Positions 14,784 through 21,797 of a stretch of DNA of 24,280 nt are shown here, piece after piece. A program made the position numbers and the translations under genes. Within the stretch, counting starts at the first letter, position 1, and the number at the start of each line of letters is the position of its first letter. The notes beneath the pieces were generated by a model. It was not told where the DNA came from and searched no databases. It was given only the letters and a program-made list of their open reading frames with translations. The stretch lies in NCBI GenBank assembly GCA_024697705.1, contig JAILFF010000015.1:1-24280 (forward strand), read 5' to 3'. Origin of the DNA: Ruminococcus sp. Lineage in GTDB: Bacteria; Bacillota; Clostridia; Oscillospirales; Ruminococcaceae.

Positions 14784-14812
14784 ATTATACTATTCCTCGA
14801 CCAAATTTGCAA
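14784..14812 (-). promoter_or_regulatory. Candidate MATE promoter at the palindrome junction
   Basis: On the minus strand TTGCAA (14807-14812) and TATAAT (14784-14789) have a 17-base spacer. The -35 and spacer lie in the left arm of the palindromic element and the -10 straddles its end. Transcription would begin near 14777, inside the first arm of the terminator, and so escape it. Confidence 0.6.
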
Positions 14813-14944
14813 CAAGCTTCACCACCCTGAACACGATTGCCGTCGTCTTCCTCCTCGACTAACGCCAGTTAGCCTTCGTCGTCATCCTTGGCACTCGTGT
14901 CCATGGCGGCGAATCTTGTCACGAATTTGGTCGAGGAATAGTAT
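14787..14944. repeat. 158-base palindromic MITE-like element
   Basis: Terminal inverted repeats of 23 bases (14787-14809 and 14922-14944) differ at one position. The match continues, with mismatches, towards the centre near TAACGCCAGTTA, so nearly the whole element folds on itself. CTATTCCTCGACC at each end is flanked by TA, as with TA-target transposons of the IS630/Tc1 type. No frame for a transposase is present. The remaining gap to 15049 is AT-rich and shows nothing else. Confidence 0.8.
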
Positions 14945-15048
14945 TACATTTTGATCGAATGTTTAGCCTTATAAACTAACATTGCTAATTATATCATTTT
15001 TTCGGATAGTTGTCAATGGAGAATATATGAACAATACGGTTTCGTTAT

Positions 15049-15576
15049 TTAATAAGTATTTTCCTCATCAATGATCCACGGGATATGCGCTTTAATCTCA
15101 AGCTGTAAAAGCGGTTTTGGAAAATTTTCGGGAACAAGAGCTGTTTTATCGGTGAACATTATTTCAAAGCTGTCAGTCAATTCTTTAAAGGCTGTTTCTG
15201 ATACAGTCTGCGTTTTTGTTCCGGTTTTAACGAACACGTTGTTTCCGCTGCTGTCGGTGCGTCTCTCGCAGCAGGGGATCTCCAAAATGATCTTGGAAGC
15301 ATTTTCCATTCTGCCAACAATGTGAAAGAAATCGCCGTAAAGAAGCAGACCGTTATCAAGTGTTGCAAGTGGGATAATTTCCGATATCACCCGCATATCA
15401 CTGATGCCGGCAGCATAGAAAAAGTCTTTTACCTCAGCAGGGAACAGCTTCACATATTCCCGAAAGTTTTTGCATCCCGAACAAGTACAGCTGTTATGCT
15501 CCGGATGTTCCGTATAATAGTCGCGGGTCGCCGTGCTGTCTATTATTACAGTGCAGTTGTCGATAGAGTATTCCAT
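15049..15576 (-). CDS. Hypothetical protein with a CxCxxC motif
   Basis: About 175 residues from ATG 15576, chosen because it begins one base after the stop of the preceding gene; a longer open frame upstream only shadows that gene. Near the N-terminus NSCTCSGCKNF (Cys30, Cys32, Cys35) may bind zinc, with a further Cys-Cys at 102-103. The middle reads like a small globular domain (FPAEVKDFFYAAGI ... LLLYGDFFHIVGRM). There is no signal peptide or membrane segment. I do not recognise an assigned function; the overall look is of small cytoplasmic Firmicutes proteins that sit beside DUF1653. It is translationally coupled to the DUF1653 gene. Confidence 0.75.
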   Translation of the reverse strand: MEYSIDNCTVIIDSTATRDYYTEHPEHNSCTCSGCKNFREYVKLFPAEVKDFFYAAGISDMRVISEIIPLATLDNGLLLYGDFFHIVGRMENASKIILEIPCCERRTDSSGNNVFVKTGTKTQTVSETAFKELTDSFEIMFTDKTALVPENFPKPLLQLEIKAHIPWIIDEENTY

Positions 15577-15577
15577 A

Positions 15578-15808
15578 TTATTCACACATCTCAAATCTCT
15601 TGAACGTTTTGCCGTCCTTTTCGACAGTTTCATTCCACATTTCGGCAGGACGGACCCATACTCCGTGATTACCGTAAAGCGCACGATATACGACCATCGG
15701 TTCAAGCGTTTCCGAGTGCCGCGCAATTTCAAGGACTTCATATTCATTGCCTTTGCAGTGGCGGTATCTGCCCTTCGGTATGGCTTTTACGGCTTCTTCG
15801 TATGTCAT
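15578..15808 (-). CDS. DUF1653 small protein
   Basis: This 76-residue protein starts at ATG 15808, which follows AAGGAG; upstream ATGs in frame lack a ribosome site. The sequence GRYRHCKGNEYEVLEIARHSETLEPMVVYR is split here as the core GRYRHCKGNEYEVL and RHSETLEPMVVYRALYG, followed by VWVRPAEMWNETV, the standard DUF1653 pattern. It is a small SH3-like or beta-barrel fold of unknown role, widespread in Firmicutes and Proteobacteria. It ends one base before the next gene and lies 37 bases after the hydrolase remnant, so it is probably transcribed from the promoter at 16256-16284. Confidence 0.85.
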   Translation of the reverse strand: MTYEEAVKAIPKGRYRHCKGNEYEVLEIARHSETLEPMVVYRALYGNHGVWVRPAEMWNETVEKDGKTFKRFEMCE

Positions 15809-15845
15809 ACTGATCTCCTTTTTCATTTGATTTTGTGAGTTATGT

Positions 15846-16194
15846 TCAATTATTATCAAGCTCGATGATAAACCTTTTTATTTCATCAGCGATAAAATCA
15901 GGTTCAAAAAGATGGACATAGTGACCGCAGTCCATGTCAATGTATTCCTGTTTGTTATCGGTATAATTTCGGTATAGCTGTAAATATTTATCGGGATCAT
16001 TCGGAAATTGGATTTTTGCCTGCTGTTTTGATATGAAGAACAGCATAGGCACATCGGGTGCGCCGTTATCGGAAATAATCTGCATATTCTTCTTGCAGCA
16101 TTCGGCTTCGTGTACCATGGTCTTTGAAAAACAGCATTATCAGACAGAGGATCATTAATACAGCTCTGAATGTGATCTTGATTGCCTTTTTCAT
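15846..16194 (-). pseudogene. Alpha/beta hydrolase remnant: deleted centre and frameshift
   Basis: From ATG 16194, which has a CAGGAGA site, the frame encodes a membrane or signal segment (MKKAIKITFRAVLMILCLI, then MLFFKD) and stops after about 42 residues. A second frame, open from 16118 to 15848, encodes the C-terminal ~90 residues of an alpha/beta hydrolase: VPMLFFISKQQA, then DCGHYVHLFEPDFIADEIKRF with the catalytic-type His. Intact relatives are near 300 residues, so the nucleophile region is missing and the two ends are out of frame. The promoter upstream is a perfect consensus, so the remnant may now serve as the leader of the DUF1653 operon. Confidence 0.75.
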
Positions 16195-16255
16195 TTTGAC
16201 GGATCTCCTGAAATACAAATAGAAAGCAAACCGCAAGTCTGCTCATATAAGTATA

Positions 16256-16284
16256 ATTATACATCATCGACACTGATATGTCAA
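16256..16284 (-). promoter_or_regulatory. Consensus promoter of the hydrolase remnant and following operon
   Basis: On the minus strand TTGACA (16279-16284) and TATAAT (16256-16261) with a 17-base spacer, about 60 bases before ATG 16194. Confidence 0.85.
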
Positions 16285-16482
16285 TCGCATATCGAACGAA
16301 AGAAAAATTTTTTATCAGCGGGATTGTTCACTTGATGAACAGACTTCCTCGGAAACTACCGCGCACCGCCTGTCGAAATCTTTTGCCAAAACATACGTTT
16401 AGGCGGGCGGGATACGGCGGCGAAACTGCTTCTCCTAAAATATTACAGATGCTCGGTTTGTGCGTGATTTCGTATTTTGGTA

Positions 16483-16511
16483 TTGATTTTTTTATTATGT
16501 TATGGTATAAT
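16483..16511 (+). promoter_or_regulatory. Promoter of the U32-like gene
   Basis: TTGATT (16483-16488) and TATAAT (16506-16511) with a 17-base spacer. The leader to 16681 contains a short hairpin (CTGTCC 16617-16622 with GGACAG 16636-16641). Positions 16285-16482 carry GC-rich sequence without a supported gene. Confidence 0.7.
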
Positions 16512-16681
16512 AGTATTCGGAATAAATGACATATCGACATTTTTGGAGCGTTTGATCTGCGACATTCGCTGCAAAACATCTGTTTTAAAAGTATTATGAC
16601 CAAAGCACAAAGATTCTGTCCATTTGTCGGAGCGCGGACAGCGTACCGCAAATTATATGAATTATACGAAAGGAAATTATA

Positions 16682-17638
16682 ATGAGAGTACGATTTCATT
16701 TGCCGGATTTCGCCGGTCGTTTCAGATTCAATCTTGTCTTTGCGGAGATGTTGAAGCGATGTCCGCAGTATTTCCGCGACGGTGTGGAGATCGCTTCCGT
16801 ATACGGCTGTTTCCCGCCTTCGCTTTGGAACGGCGGCAGGATGCAGGGCGGTTACTGCGACAAGGAATTTATAAGAACTGTTATCAGCACTTTTAACGAC
16901 AGGGGTATCCCGCTCAGATTTACTTTTACAAATCCCATGATAGAGAAAAAACACCTCTACGATGTTTTCTGCAATATGGTCATGGAAATGGCGGATAACG
17001 GTCTGAACGAAGCTATTGTTTTCTCTCCGCTTCTGGAGGATTATATAAGACAGAAATATCCGAACTACAAGCTGACAAGCTCCACCTGCAAGCGCATCAC
17101 CGACCCCGAGGCTATGTATTCGGAGGTCGAAAAGGATTATCATATCGTCGTGCTGGACTATGACCTGAACAATAAATTCGATATACTCGAAAAGATTCCC
17201 GATAAGGAAAAATGCGAGATACTCGTAAATGCCTGCTGCGAACCCGGCTGTAAAAGACGCTCCGAGCATTACAGACTTATCGGTCTGCATCAGATAGAAT
17301 ACGCCGAATATATAAGAAAGCACCCGAATTCCGACTATACCGATGATGATTTCATGAAGAAGCACCCCGAAATGAAGCAGTTCGCAAAGTGTCCGAGCGT
17401 CGGCAGAACTGTTTTCGATATTCAGCAGCTAAGCACGCATATTTCTCCCGATGATATCTGGAACAAGTACGTCCCGATGGGATTCAGCCAGTTCAAGATC
17501 GAGGGCAGAACTTACGAGACCTTAAATCTGCTCGAACACTATATGTACTACATGATAAAGCCCGAATTCAAGGATATTGCAAGATTCACTTTCTTAAGAC
17601 AGCTTCGCGCAAACGGCGTCTTAAAATTCGGCGAGTAA
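16682..17638 (+). CDS. U32-like TIM-barrel protein with clustered cysteines, function unknown
   Basis: This 318-residue cytoplasmic protein has alternating strand/helix segments that suggest a TIM barrel: GVEIASVYGCFPPSLWNGGR near residue 34, GIPLRFTFTNPMI near 75, and GLNEAIVFSPLLEDYI near 107. A cysteine group ILVNACCEPGCKRR (Cys185, Cys186, Cys190) and a later CPS (Cys237) could hold an Fe-S cluster or zinc. The FKIEGR sequence (271-276) near the C-terminus is a hallmark of the peptidase U32 family, whose members (for example UbiU/V-type) are often hydroxylases or modification factors with Fe-S clusters rather than proteases. The start has AAAGGAAA before it and its own promoter. It ends at a terminator. 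The family call is tentative. Confidence 0.7.
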   Translation: MRVRFHLPDFAGRFRFNLVFAEMLKRCPQYFRDGVEIASVYGCFPPSLWNGGRMQGGYCDKEFIRTVISTFNDRGIPLRFTFTNPMIEKKHLYDVFCNMVMEMADNGLNEAIVFSPLLEDYIRQKYPNYKLTSSTCKRITDPEAMYSEVEKDYHIVVLDYDLNNKFDILEKIPDKEKCEILVNACCEPGCKRRSEHYRLIGLHQIEYAEYIRKHPNSDYTDDDFMKKHPEMKQFAKCPSVGRTVFDIQQLSTHISPDDIWNKYVPMGFSQFKIEGRTYETLNLLEHYMYYMIKPEFKDIARFTFLRQLRANGVLKFGE

Positions 17639-17668
17639 AGAACAAACATTCATTTGCAGCATTACAGA

Positions 17669-17706
17669 AAAAGACCGTTCCGAGTTTTCCCGGAACGGTC
17701 TTTGAA
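17669..17706. terminator. Bidirectional terminator
   Basis: AGACCGTTCCG (17672-17682) pairs exactly with CGGAACGGTCT (17691-17701) around 8 bases. It lies between convergent genes. T runs are present in both directions, better on the minus strand (TTTTTCTG). Confidence 0.85.
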
Positions 17707-17722
17707 TTTCGGAGTTCAGCCG

Positions 17723-17974
17723 TCAGCGCGAGCCGAACTTCTGCCTTATCTGCTCTACCTTGTGCTGTTCGGCGTTTTCGGCGCTGTACCAGCCTCGGCT
17801 TTCCATCGCGGAATATATCTGCGACTGCATACCGAGCGACTCGTTCAGAGCGCTGCTGAACACACCGTGAACATGGTCGGTCGAGGACTCGATCGCGCCG
17901 TGCATATAAAGATCGCACACGCCCTTTTCAAGCCCGAGAAGGTTTTCCATAACATCTCTGTCGTGCATTTCCAT
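17723..17974 (-). CDS. CotF-family spore-coat-type protein
   Basis: This 83-residue protein matches the Coat F pattern: VCDLYMHGAIESSTDHVHGVF, split as VCDLYMHGAIESS then LNESLGMQSQIYSAMESRGWY, a four-helix ferritin-like segment. CotF proteins are found in the coat of Bacillus and Clostridium spores, but related genes are also kept in species not known to sporulate, so the role here is uncertain. The ATG at 17974 has GAGGAGG upstream. It is the second gene of a two-gene operon behind the 59-residue protein at 18001, with a 26-base gap, and it ends at the bidirectional terminator. Confidence 0.85.
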   Translation of the reverse strand: MEMHDRDVMENLLGLEKGVCDLYMHGAIESSTDHVHGVFSSALNESLGMQSQIYSAMESRGWYSAENAEQHKVEQIRQKFGSR

Positions 17975-18000
17975 GACTGATTCCTCCTCTCATATTCCCA

Positions 18001-18180
18001 TCATCTGCCGAGCAAGCCGTAAAGCTCGCCGTAGAGCTTGCCGTGACGCTGCGAGAGCTGACAGGCAAGCTCTTTGAGCGAGCTGTCGGAAAGCTGCTCG
18101 CTTGCCTCGCGGCACTTTGTCTCGAAAAACTTCTCGTGTCCGAGCGCGTCCTCGATATACAATAATTCTTTGTCAGTCAT
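18001..18180 (-). CDS. Small helical protein paired with CotF-type gene
   Basis: A 59-residue frame runs from ATG 18180 to TGA 18001. An AAGGAGG ribosome site ends 7-8 bases before the ATG. The sequence starts MTDKELLYIEDALGHEK and continues with alternating charged and hydrophobic residues (LKELACQLSQRHGKLYGEL), predicting two amphipathic helices like a ferritin/CotF half. It precedes the CotF-type gene by 26 bases on the same strand, and the two are surely one operon. The partner arrangement suggests that the products act together; a direct function is not known. Confidence 0.85.
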   Translation of the reverse strand: MTDKELLYIEDALGHEKFFETKCREASEQLSDSSLKELACQLSQRHGKLYGELYGLLGR

Positions 18181-18239
18181 ATCGACTCCTCCTTTTCTGA
18201 TGTAAGTAGTATTGCCGAAAGCAAGCCCGATTATTCACC

Positions 18240-18275
18240 CAAAAACAAAAAGTACGGGAAAAATACCTGTTCCCG
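18240..18275 (-). terminator. Decayed second copy of the repeat-protein terminator
   Basis: Positions 18240-18275 align with 18606-18640 with a few differences. The stem has lost pairing, so it is probably no longer a good terminator. It lies on the far side of the second palindromic repeat. Confidence 0.5.
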
Positions 18276-18358
18276 ATAACAAAATGCAGTTCTTCTCCGG
18301 TCGGAAAGTGTTGACCTGCGCAATTCTCTTGTGCAAAAATCGCTCCGCTCTTTTGCAC

Positions 18359-18564
18359 AATAAAATCGGCAATTTATTTGTTTCCGTACTGTTTTGCAGA
18401 GCTATTCTCTTGTGAGTTTTTGTCAGCTTTTTTTGAAATTGCCGATTTTATTTTTGAACCGTACACTTTGCTTCTTACCGATAAGCTTGCGAACGCCGTG
18501 GGCTTCTGTGGGGGAAACCCTTCTGAAGAAGGGTTATCCCCCACACCCCCTTCCTAAGACTTTT
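18359..18564. repeat. Palindromic MITE-like repeat, copy 2
   Basis: It shares with copy 1 the exact 16-base inner inverted repeat (18359-18374 with 18437-18452), an alignable right arm, and the GGG-rich hairpin segment 18508-18564. The left arm is degenerate: only short matches such as GGTCGGAAA near 18299 are seen. A further hairpin (TTGTGCAAAA near 18330 with TTTTGCACAA ending 18360) precedes it. Positions 18181-18605 contain no supported gene. Confidence 0.75.
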
Positions 18565-18605
18565 GGTTTTGCCCTCGCTTTGCGATTTTTATTCTTTTTA
18601 ACCTC

Positions 18606-18640
18606 GCAAAACAAAAAGGACGGGAAAAATACCCGTCCTG
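18606..18640 (-). terminator. Terminator of the cell-wall-binding-repeat gene
   Basis: On the minus strand AGGACGGG pairs with CCCGTCCT around TATTTTT, followed by TTTTGTTTTG. It lies directly after the stop codon at 18645. Confidence 0.88.
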
Positions 18641-18644
18641 ATTA

Positions 18645-20927
18645 TTATCTGAGTCTTGTAGCTATGCCGTTAATATCAAACGAATACATACCGTCGTCGA
18701 TCCTCTTCTGAGTGTTCGTAAGCGGAGAGCCGTTTGAATCCGCGTAGTAAAGCTGACCATTGAACTTGACCCAGCCCTCCTTGACATAGCCGTCCGCGCC
18801 TGTTACAAACGTATTGCCTTCGGTATCATGGAAAACGCCCCTCAGCACCGAACCGTGATCAAGATAATAGCTGTGCCCGTCAATGACAGTCCAGCCGTTT
18901 TTGAGCCGTCCGTCAGAGCCGAAGTAGTAATACACGCCGTCGATCTGCGTCCAGCCTGAAACCATCTTGGAGCTGCCGTCAAAGTAGTAGGTGCCGTCGC
19001 TCAGATTCAGCCATGAGTTCTTTAACGCGCCATCTTCTGTCATATAAACTCTGTCGGAATTGTTCTTCTGCCAGCCCGTGAGTATCTCGCCGTTCGAGCC
19101 GAAATAGAACAGAGTGCCGTTTATCTCGCGCCAGCCCCTGCAAGTATTGCCGCTTTCGTCAAAATAGTATACCTTTCCGTCAAGCCGTCCGAATACGTTC
19201 ACGCCGTAGCGATTGTCCGCCGTAACATACTTGTAAGCGCCGTTTACCTTTGTTACGCCGTAAGGCAGATGTCCTTTTGAGCCGAAATCGTGCAGCTTTC
19301 CGTCCACTCTGACCTTGCCGACCGCGCAGACGCCGAATTCGCCGAAGTAATATTTCTTGCCCGCCAGCGTTTTCCAGCCTGTGACCTTTTCGCCTGTAAC
19401 GGGGTCGAAATAGAATCTTATCCCGCCGTAGGTCTGCCAGCCCGTCTTGACCGTATGATCGTCGCCGAAGAAATGCTGTCCGAAGAGCCTGTCGCCGATC
19501 TTCGTATATGCCGTAGCGTTCAGATATTCGTAGCTTTCGGCGGTCTCGTAGGTGTTCCACAGATTTTCGCAGTATTTCGCCTGCTTTTCCGAATACCCGT
19601 ATTCGATCAGCTTGTTTATGAACTCAGTCCTTTTTGCGTCGTAATCGTCCGCGGATTCGGGCGGAAGATCGGGCAGACCGAGCGAAGACTTGACATCGCC
19701 GAACTTGGTCAGATTCTCAAGGTCTTTCTTGAATTTTTTAATGGTCTTTTCCTGTTCTTCGGTAAAATCAACAGTCTTGGTAAGACCGCGGGCCGAGCGG
19801 TGGGTCGCCTGATCGAAGAACCACCAGTAGCCCTTGAAATTGTAAAAGCCCTGCCAAACCTTGCCGTCCTCGCCGAAATAGTACCAGTCCTCGCCGTCCT
19901 GATACCAATCGACCTGCATATCGTTGGTCTCGGGGTCGAAGAAGTAGTAATCATAATCGAGCTTGATAAAGCCCGAAGCCGCCGAGCCGTCAGCCGTGAA
20001 GTAATACTTGTTCAGATTCTCTTCATACCAGCAGTCGTGGAGCATTTTGCCGTCCTTGTCAAAACGGTATCTTTTGTCCTCTACCTCGACCCAGCCTGTT
20101 TTCATATAGTAATTGCTGTCAAAGTAATAGGTATCGTCGCCTATCTTGGTAAGTCCCACCGCAAACGCGCCTGTTTTCTCGTCGGCATAAAGATAATACT
20201 TATCGACCTTGCGCCAGCCCATGAAAAGATTTCCGGTCTGCCCGAAGTCGTAGGTCAGACCCTTGATCGTGTGGATACCCGTGAACATATGTCCGTCGGC
20301 GCCGAAATAATAGGTGTAGGTCACGCCTTCGACCTCGATATCCTGCCAGCCCTTAGCCATTTTGCCCTTATTCTTGCCGTCCTCGAAGAAATAATACTGG
20401 ATACCGTTGATAGTCTGCCAGCCGATAACTCGCTTACCGTCCTTATCGTAGTAATTTTCCCCGTTTCTGGTAAAGCCGTTGCCGGGCATACCGTGCTCGT
20501 CGAAGTAGAACTGTTCGCCGTTCAGATCCTGCAAGCCCGTTTTGAAAACGCCTGATTCGTCGGCAAAGTAGAAGTCCTCGCCGTCGATCTTTACGATGCC
20601 CTTAGCCATTACGCCCGATTCATCGAAGTAATAGTTATTGCCGTCGTACTTCTGCCAGCCCGTCTTCATGATACCGTTGAGATCGAACAGATACGAAGCA
20701 TTGTCGATCATCTTCAAGCCGACGGCGCGTTCACCCGTAGAGCGCAGGATATAGTATGTTCCCGAAAGATTCTTATGCCAGCCGGGAGCGCGAGTTTCCT
20801 TATAATCAAAATAAGCCATGAACCCCGCGCCGATACCGACGGTGCAGACCGCGGAAATAGCCGCTGCCGCAAGGCGTCCCTTATGGGTAGGCAGGGTAAA
20901 AGCCATCAGATTCTTATTAATACTCAT
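18645..20927 (-). CDS. Membrane-anchored protein of cell-wall/glucan-binding repeats with a helical insert
   Basis: This 760-residue protein has an N-terminal hydrophobic segment (residues ~18-40) after a short basic stretch, either a signal-anchor or an uncleaved signal. Almost everything else is made of ~20-residue repeats with the pattern GW.....G..YYF...G, the choline/glucan-binding repeat family (PF01473-like). The array is interrupted at residues ~385-475 by a charged helical insert (FTEEQEKTIKKFKKDLENL ... YSEKQAKYCENLWNTYE). No catalytic domain is present. It probably binds a wall or exopolymer glycan. The ATG at 20927 has only a weak AAAGATG site. It is divergent from the ECF sigma operon, with 357 bases between and a promoter for each side. 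Confidence 0.9.
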   Translation of the reverse strand: MSINKNLMAFTLPTHKGRLAAAAISAVCTVGIGAGFMAYFDYKETRAPGWHKNLSGTYYILRSTGERAVGLKMIDNASYLFDLNGIMKTGWQKYDGNNYYFDESGVMAKGIVKIDGEDFYFADESGVFKTGLQDLNGEQFYFDEHGMPGNGFTRNGENYYDKDGKRVIGWQTINGIQYYFFEDGKNKGKMAKGWQDIEVEGVTYTYYFGADGHMFTGIHTIKGLTYDFGQTGNLFMGWRKVDKYYLYADEKTGAFAVGLTKIGDDTYYFDSNYYMKTGWVEVEDKRYRFDKDGKMLHDCWYEENLNKYYFTADGSAASGFIKLDYDYYFFDPETNDMQVDWYQDGEDWYYFGEDGKVWQGFYNFKGYWWFFDQATHRSARGLTKTVDFTEEQEKTIKKFKKDLENLTKFGDVKSSLGLPDLPPESADDYDAKRTEFINKLIEYGYSEKQAKYCENLWNTYETAESYEYLNATAYTKIGDRLFGQHFFGDDHTVKTGWQTYGGIRFYFDPVTGEKVTGWKTLAGKKYYFGEFGVCAVGKVRVDGKLHDFGSKGHLPYGVTKVNGAYKYVTADNRYGVNVFGRLDGKVYYFDESGNTCRGWREINGTLFYFGSNGEILTGWQKNNSDRVYMTEDGALKNSWLNLSDGTYYFDGSSKMVSGWTQIDGVYYYFGSDGRLKNGWTVIDGHSYYLDHGSVLRGVFHDTEGNTFVTGADGYVKEGWVKFNGQLYYADSNGSPLTNTQKRIDDGMYSFDINGIATRLR

Positions 20928-20972
20928 TTTATCATCTTTCCCGAAAGTAAATTTAACAAAACGTACTTTGTT

Positions 20973-21001
20973 ATTATATCACACTTGCCGTGAAAAGTCA
21001 A
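20973..21001 (-). promoter_or_regulatory. Promoter of the repeat-protein gene
   Basis: On the minus strand TTGACT (20996-21001) and TATAAT (20973-20978) with a 17-base spacer, about 46 bases before the start codon. Confidence 0.8.
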
Positions 21002-21105
21002 ACCCTTTGAGCGGCAAACCGTGCGGTTTCACATAAATTTCATGATAACGGCACAGCTTTTTGACCCGATCGAAAAGAAAGATGCTGATAGCCGGGTAAT
21101 AATGA

Positions 21106-21134
21106 TTGACAAAGTACCCCGTAAGCATTATAAT
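21106..21134 (+). promoter_or_regulatory. Consensus promoter of the ECF sigma operon
   Basis: TTGACA (21106-21111) and TATAAT (21129-21134) with a 17-base spacer. The leader to 21284 is about 145 bases. No convincing ECF-type (AAC ... CGT) autoregulatory promoter was found in the gap. Confidence 0.85.
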
Positions 21135-21284
21135 GAAAGCGTAGCCTGCATCGAGCCGATTTGAGCAAAATCACAATATTCTTATTGCGGTCAAGCAGGT
21201 ATTTGTGCAATGCTCCAAACTTGATTTCGATACGTTAGGATTTGACCTTCTCGCGCAATTAGTAGACAGGGAGGTGAGAGAGGC

Positions 21285-21797
21285 ATGACGAACCAAATAC
21301 AAAATACCGACGATCTCACCGCGGTGATCGGTCGGTACAGAGAGCTTGTCTACGGTCTGGCGCTGGCGGAAACAAACTGCCGCGCCGACGCCGACGACGT
21401 TTATCAGGAGGTCTTTCTGCTGTACTATACGAAAGATCTGGTCTTCACGGACGAGAAGGCGCGCCGCTCATGGCTTATCCGTGCCTGCATAAACATCTCA
21501 CATACCTATAACAAAAGCTCATGGTACAAAAGGCGATCCGACGAGGAAACGGACGATATCCCCGACGAGCGCTCATACAACACCCCCGCCGAGCAGGAAA
21601 TGTGGCAGGCGGTCAAGTCGCTGAAGCCAAAGTACCGTGTGCCTGTGTATATGTACTACTTCGAGGGCATACCTCCCTCCGATATCGCCGAAACGCTCGG
21701 CATCTCGGAGGGGGCGCTTAACATGAGGCTTTCGCGCGCGAGAAAGCTGCTTAAAGATAAAATGAGGGAGAGTGGTTATTTTGAAAGATCTGTTTAA
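21285..21797 (+). CDS. ECF-family RNA polymerase sigma factor
   Basis: This complete 170-residue ECF sigma factor has region 2 (residues ~15-80, with DADDVYQEVFLLYYT and RSWLIRACINISHTY) and region 4 (~108-160, with KYRVPVYMYYFEG, PPSDIAETLGISEGALNMRL and SRARKLL, the helix-turn-helix). It directs RNA polymerase to a small regulon in response to an envelope signal relayed by an anti-sigma partner. The ATG follows GGGAGGTGAG. Its end overlaps the start of the next gene, so the two are translationally coupled. This is the standard sigma/anti-sigma arrangement. The adjacent divergent repeat protein is a candidate target gene, although its visible promoter is of the sigma-A type. Confidence 0.93.
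   Translation: MTNQIQNTDDLTAVIGRYRELVYGLALAETNCRADADDVYQEVFLLYYTKDLVFTDEKARRSWLIRACINISHTYNKSSWYKRRSDEETDDIPDERSYNTPAEQEMWQAVKSLKPKYRVPVYMYYFEGIPPSDIAETLGISEGALNMRLSRARKLLKDKMRESGYFERSV

Noticed and set aside
16328..17365. 345-residue minus-strand frame opposite the U32-like gene
   Set aside because: It covers the promoter and most of a well-supported plus-strand gene; composition is that of a shadow.
19290..20555. 421-residue plus-strand frame opposite the repeat protein
   Set aside because: Hydrophobic-looking frame produced by reading the repeats backwards; no start signal and no family resemblance.
21135..21284. ECF-type autoregulatory promoter before the sigma gene
   Set aside because: An AAACTT ... 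CGTTA pair is present, but the spacing is too short for a usual ECF promoter; the sigma-A promoter explains expression.
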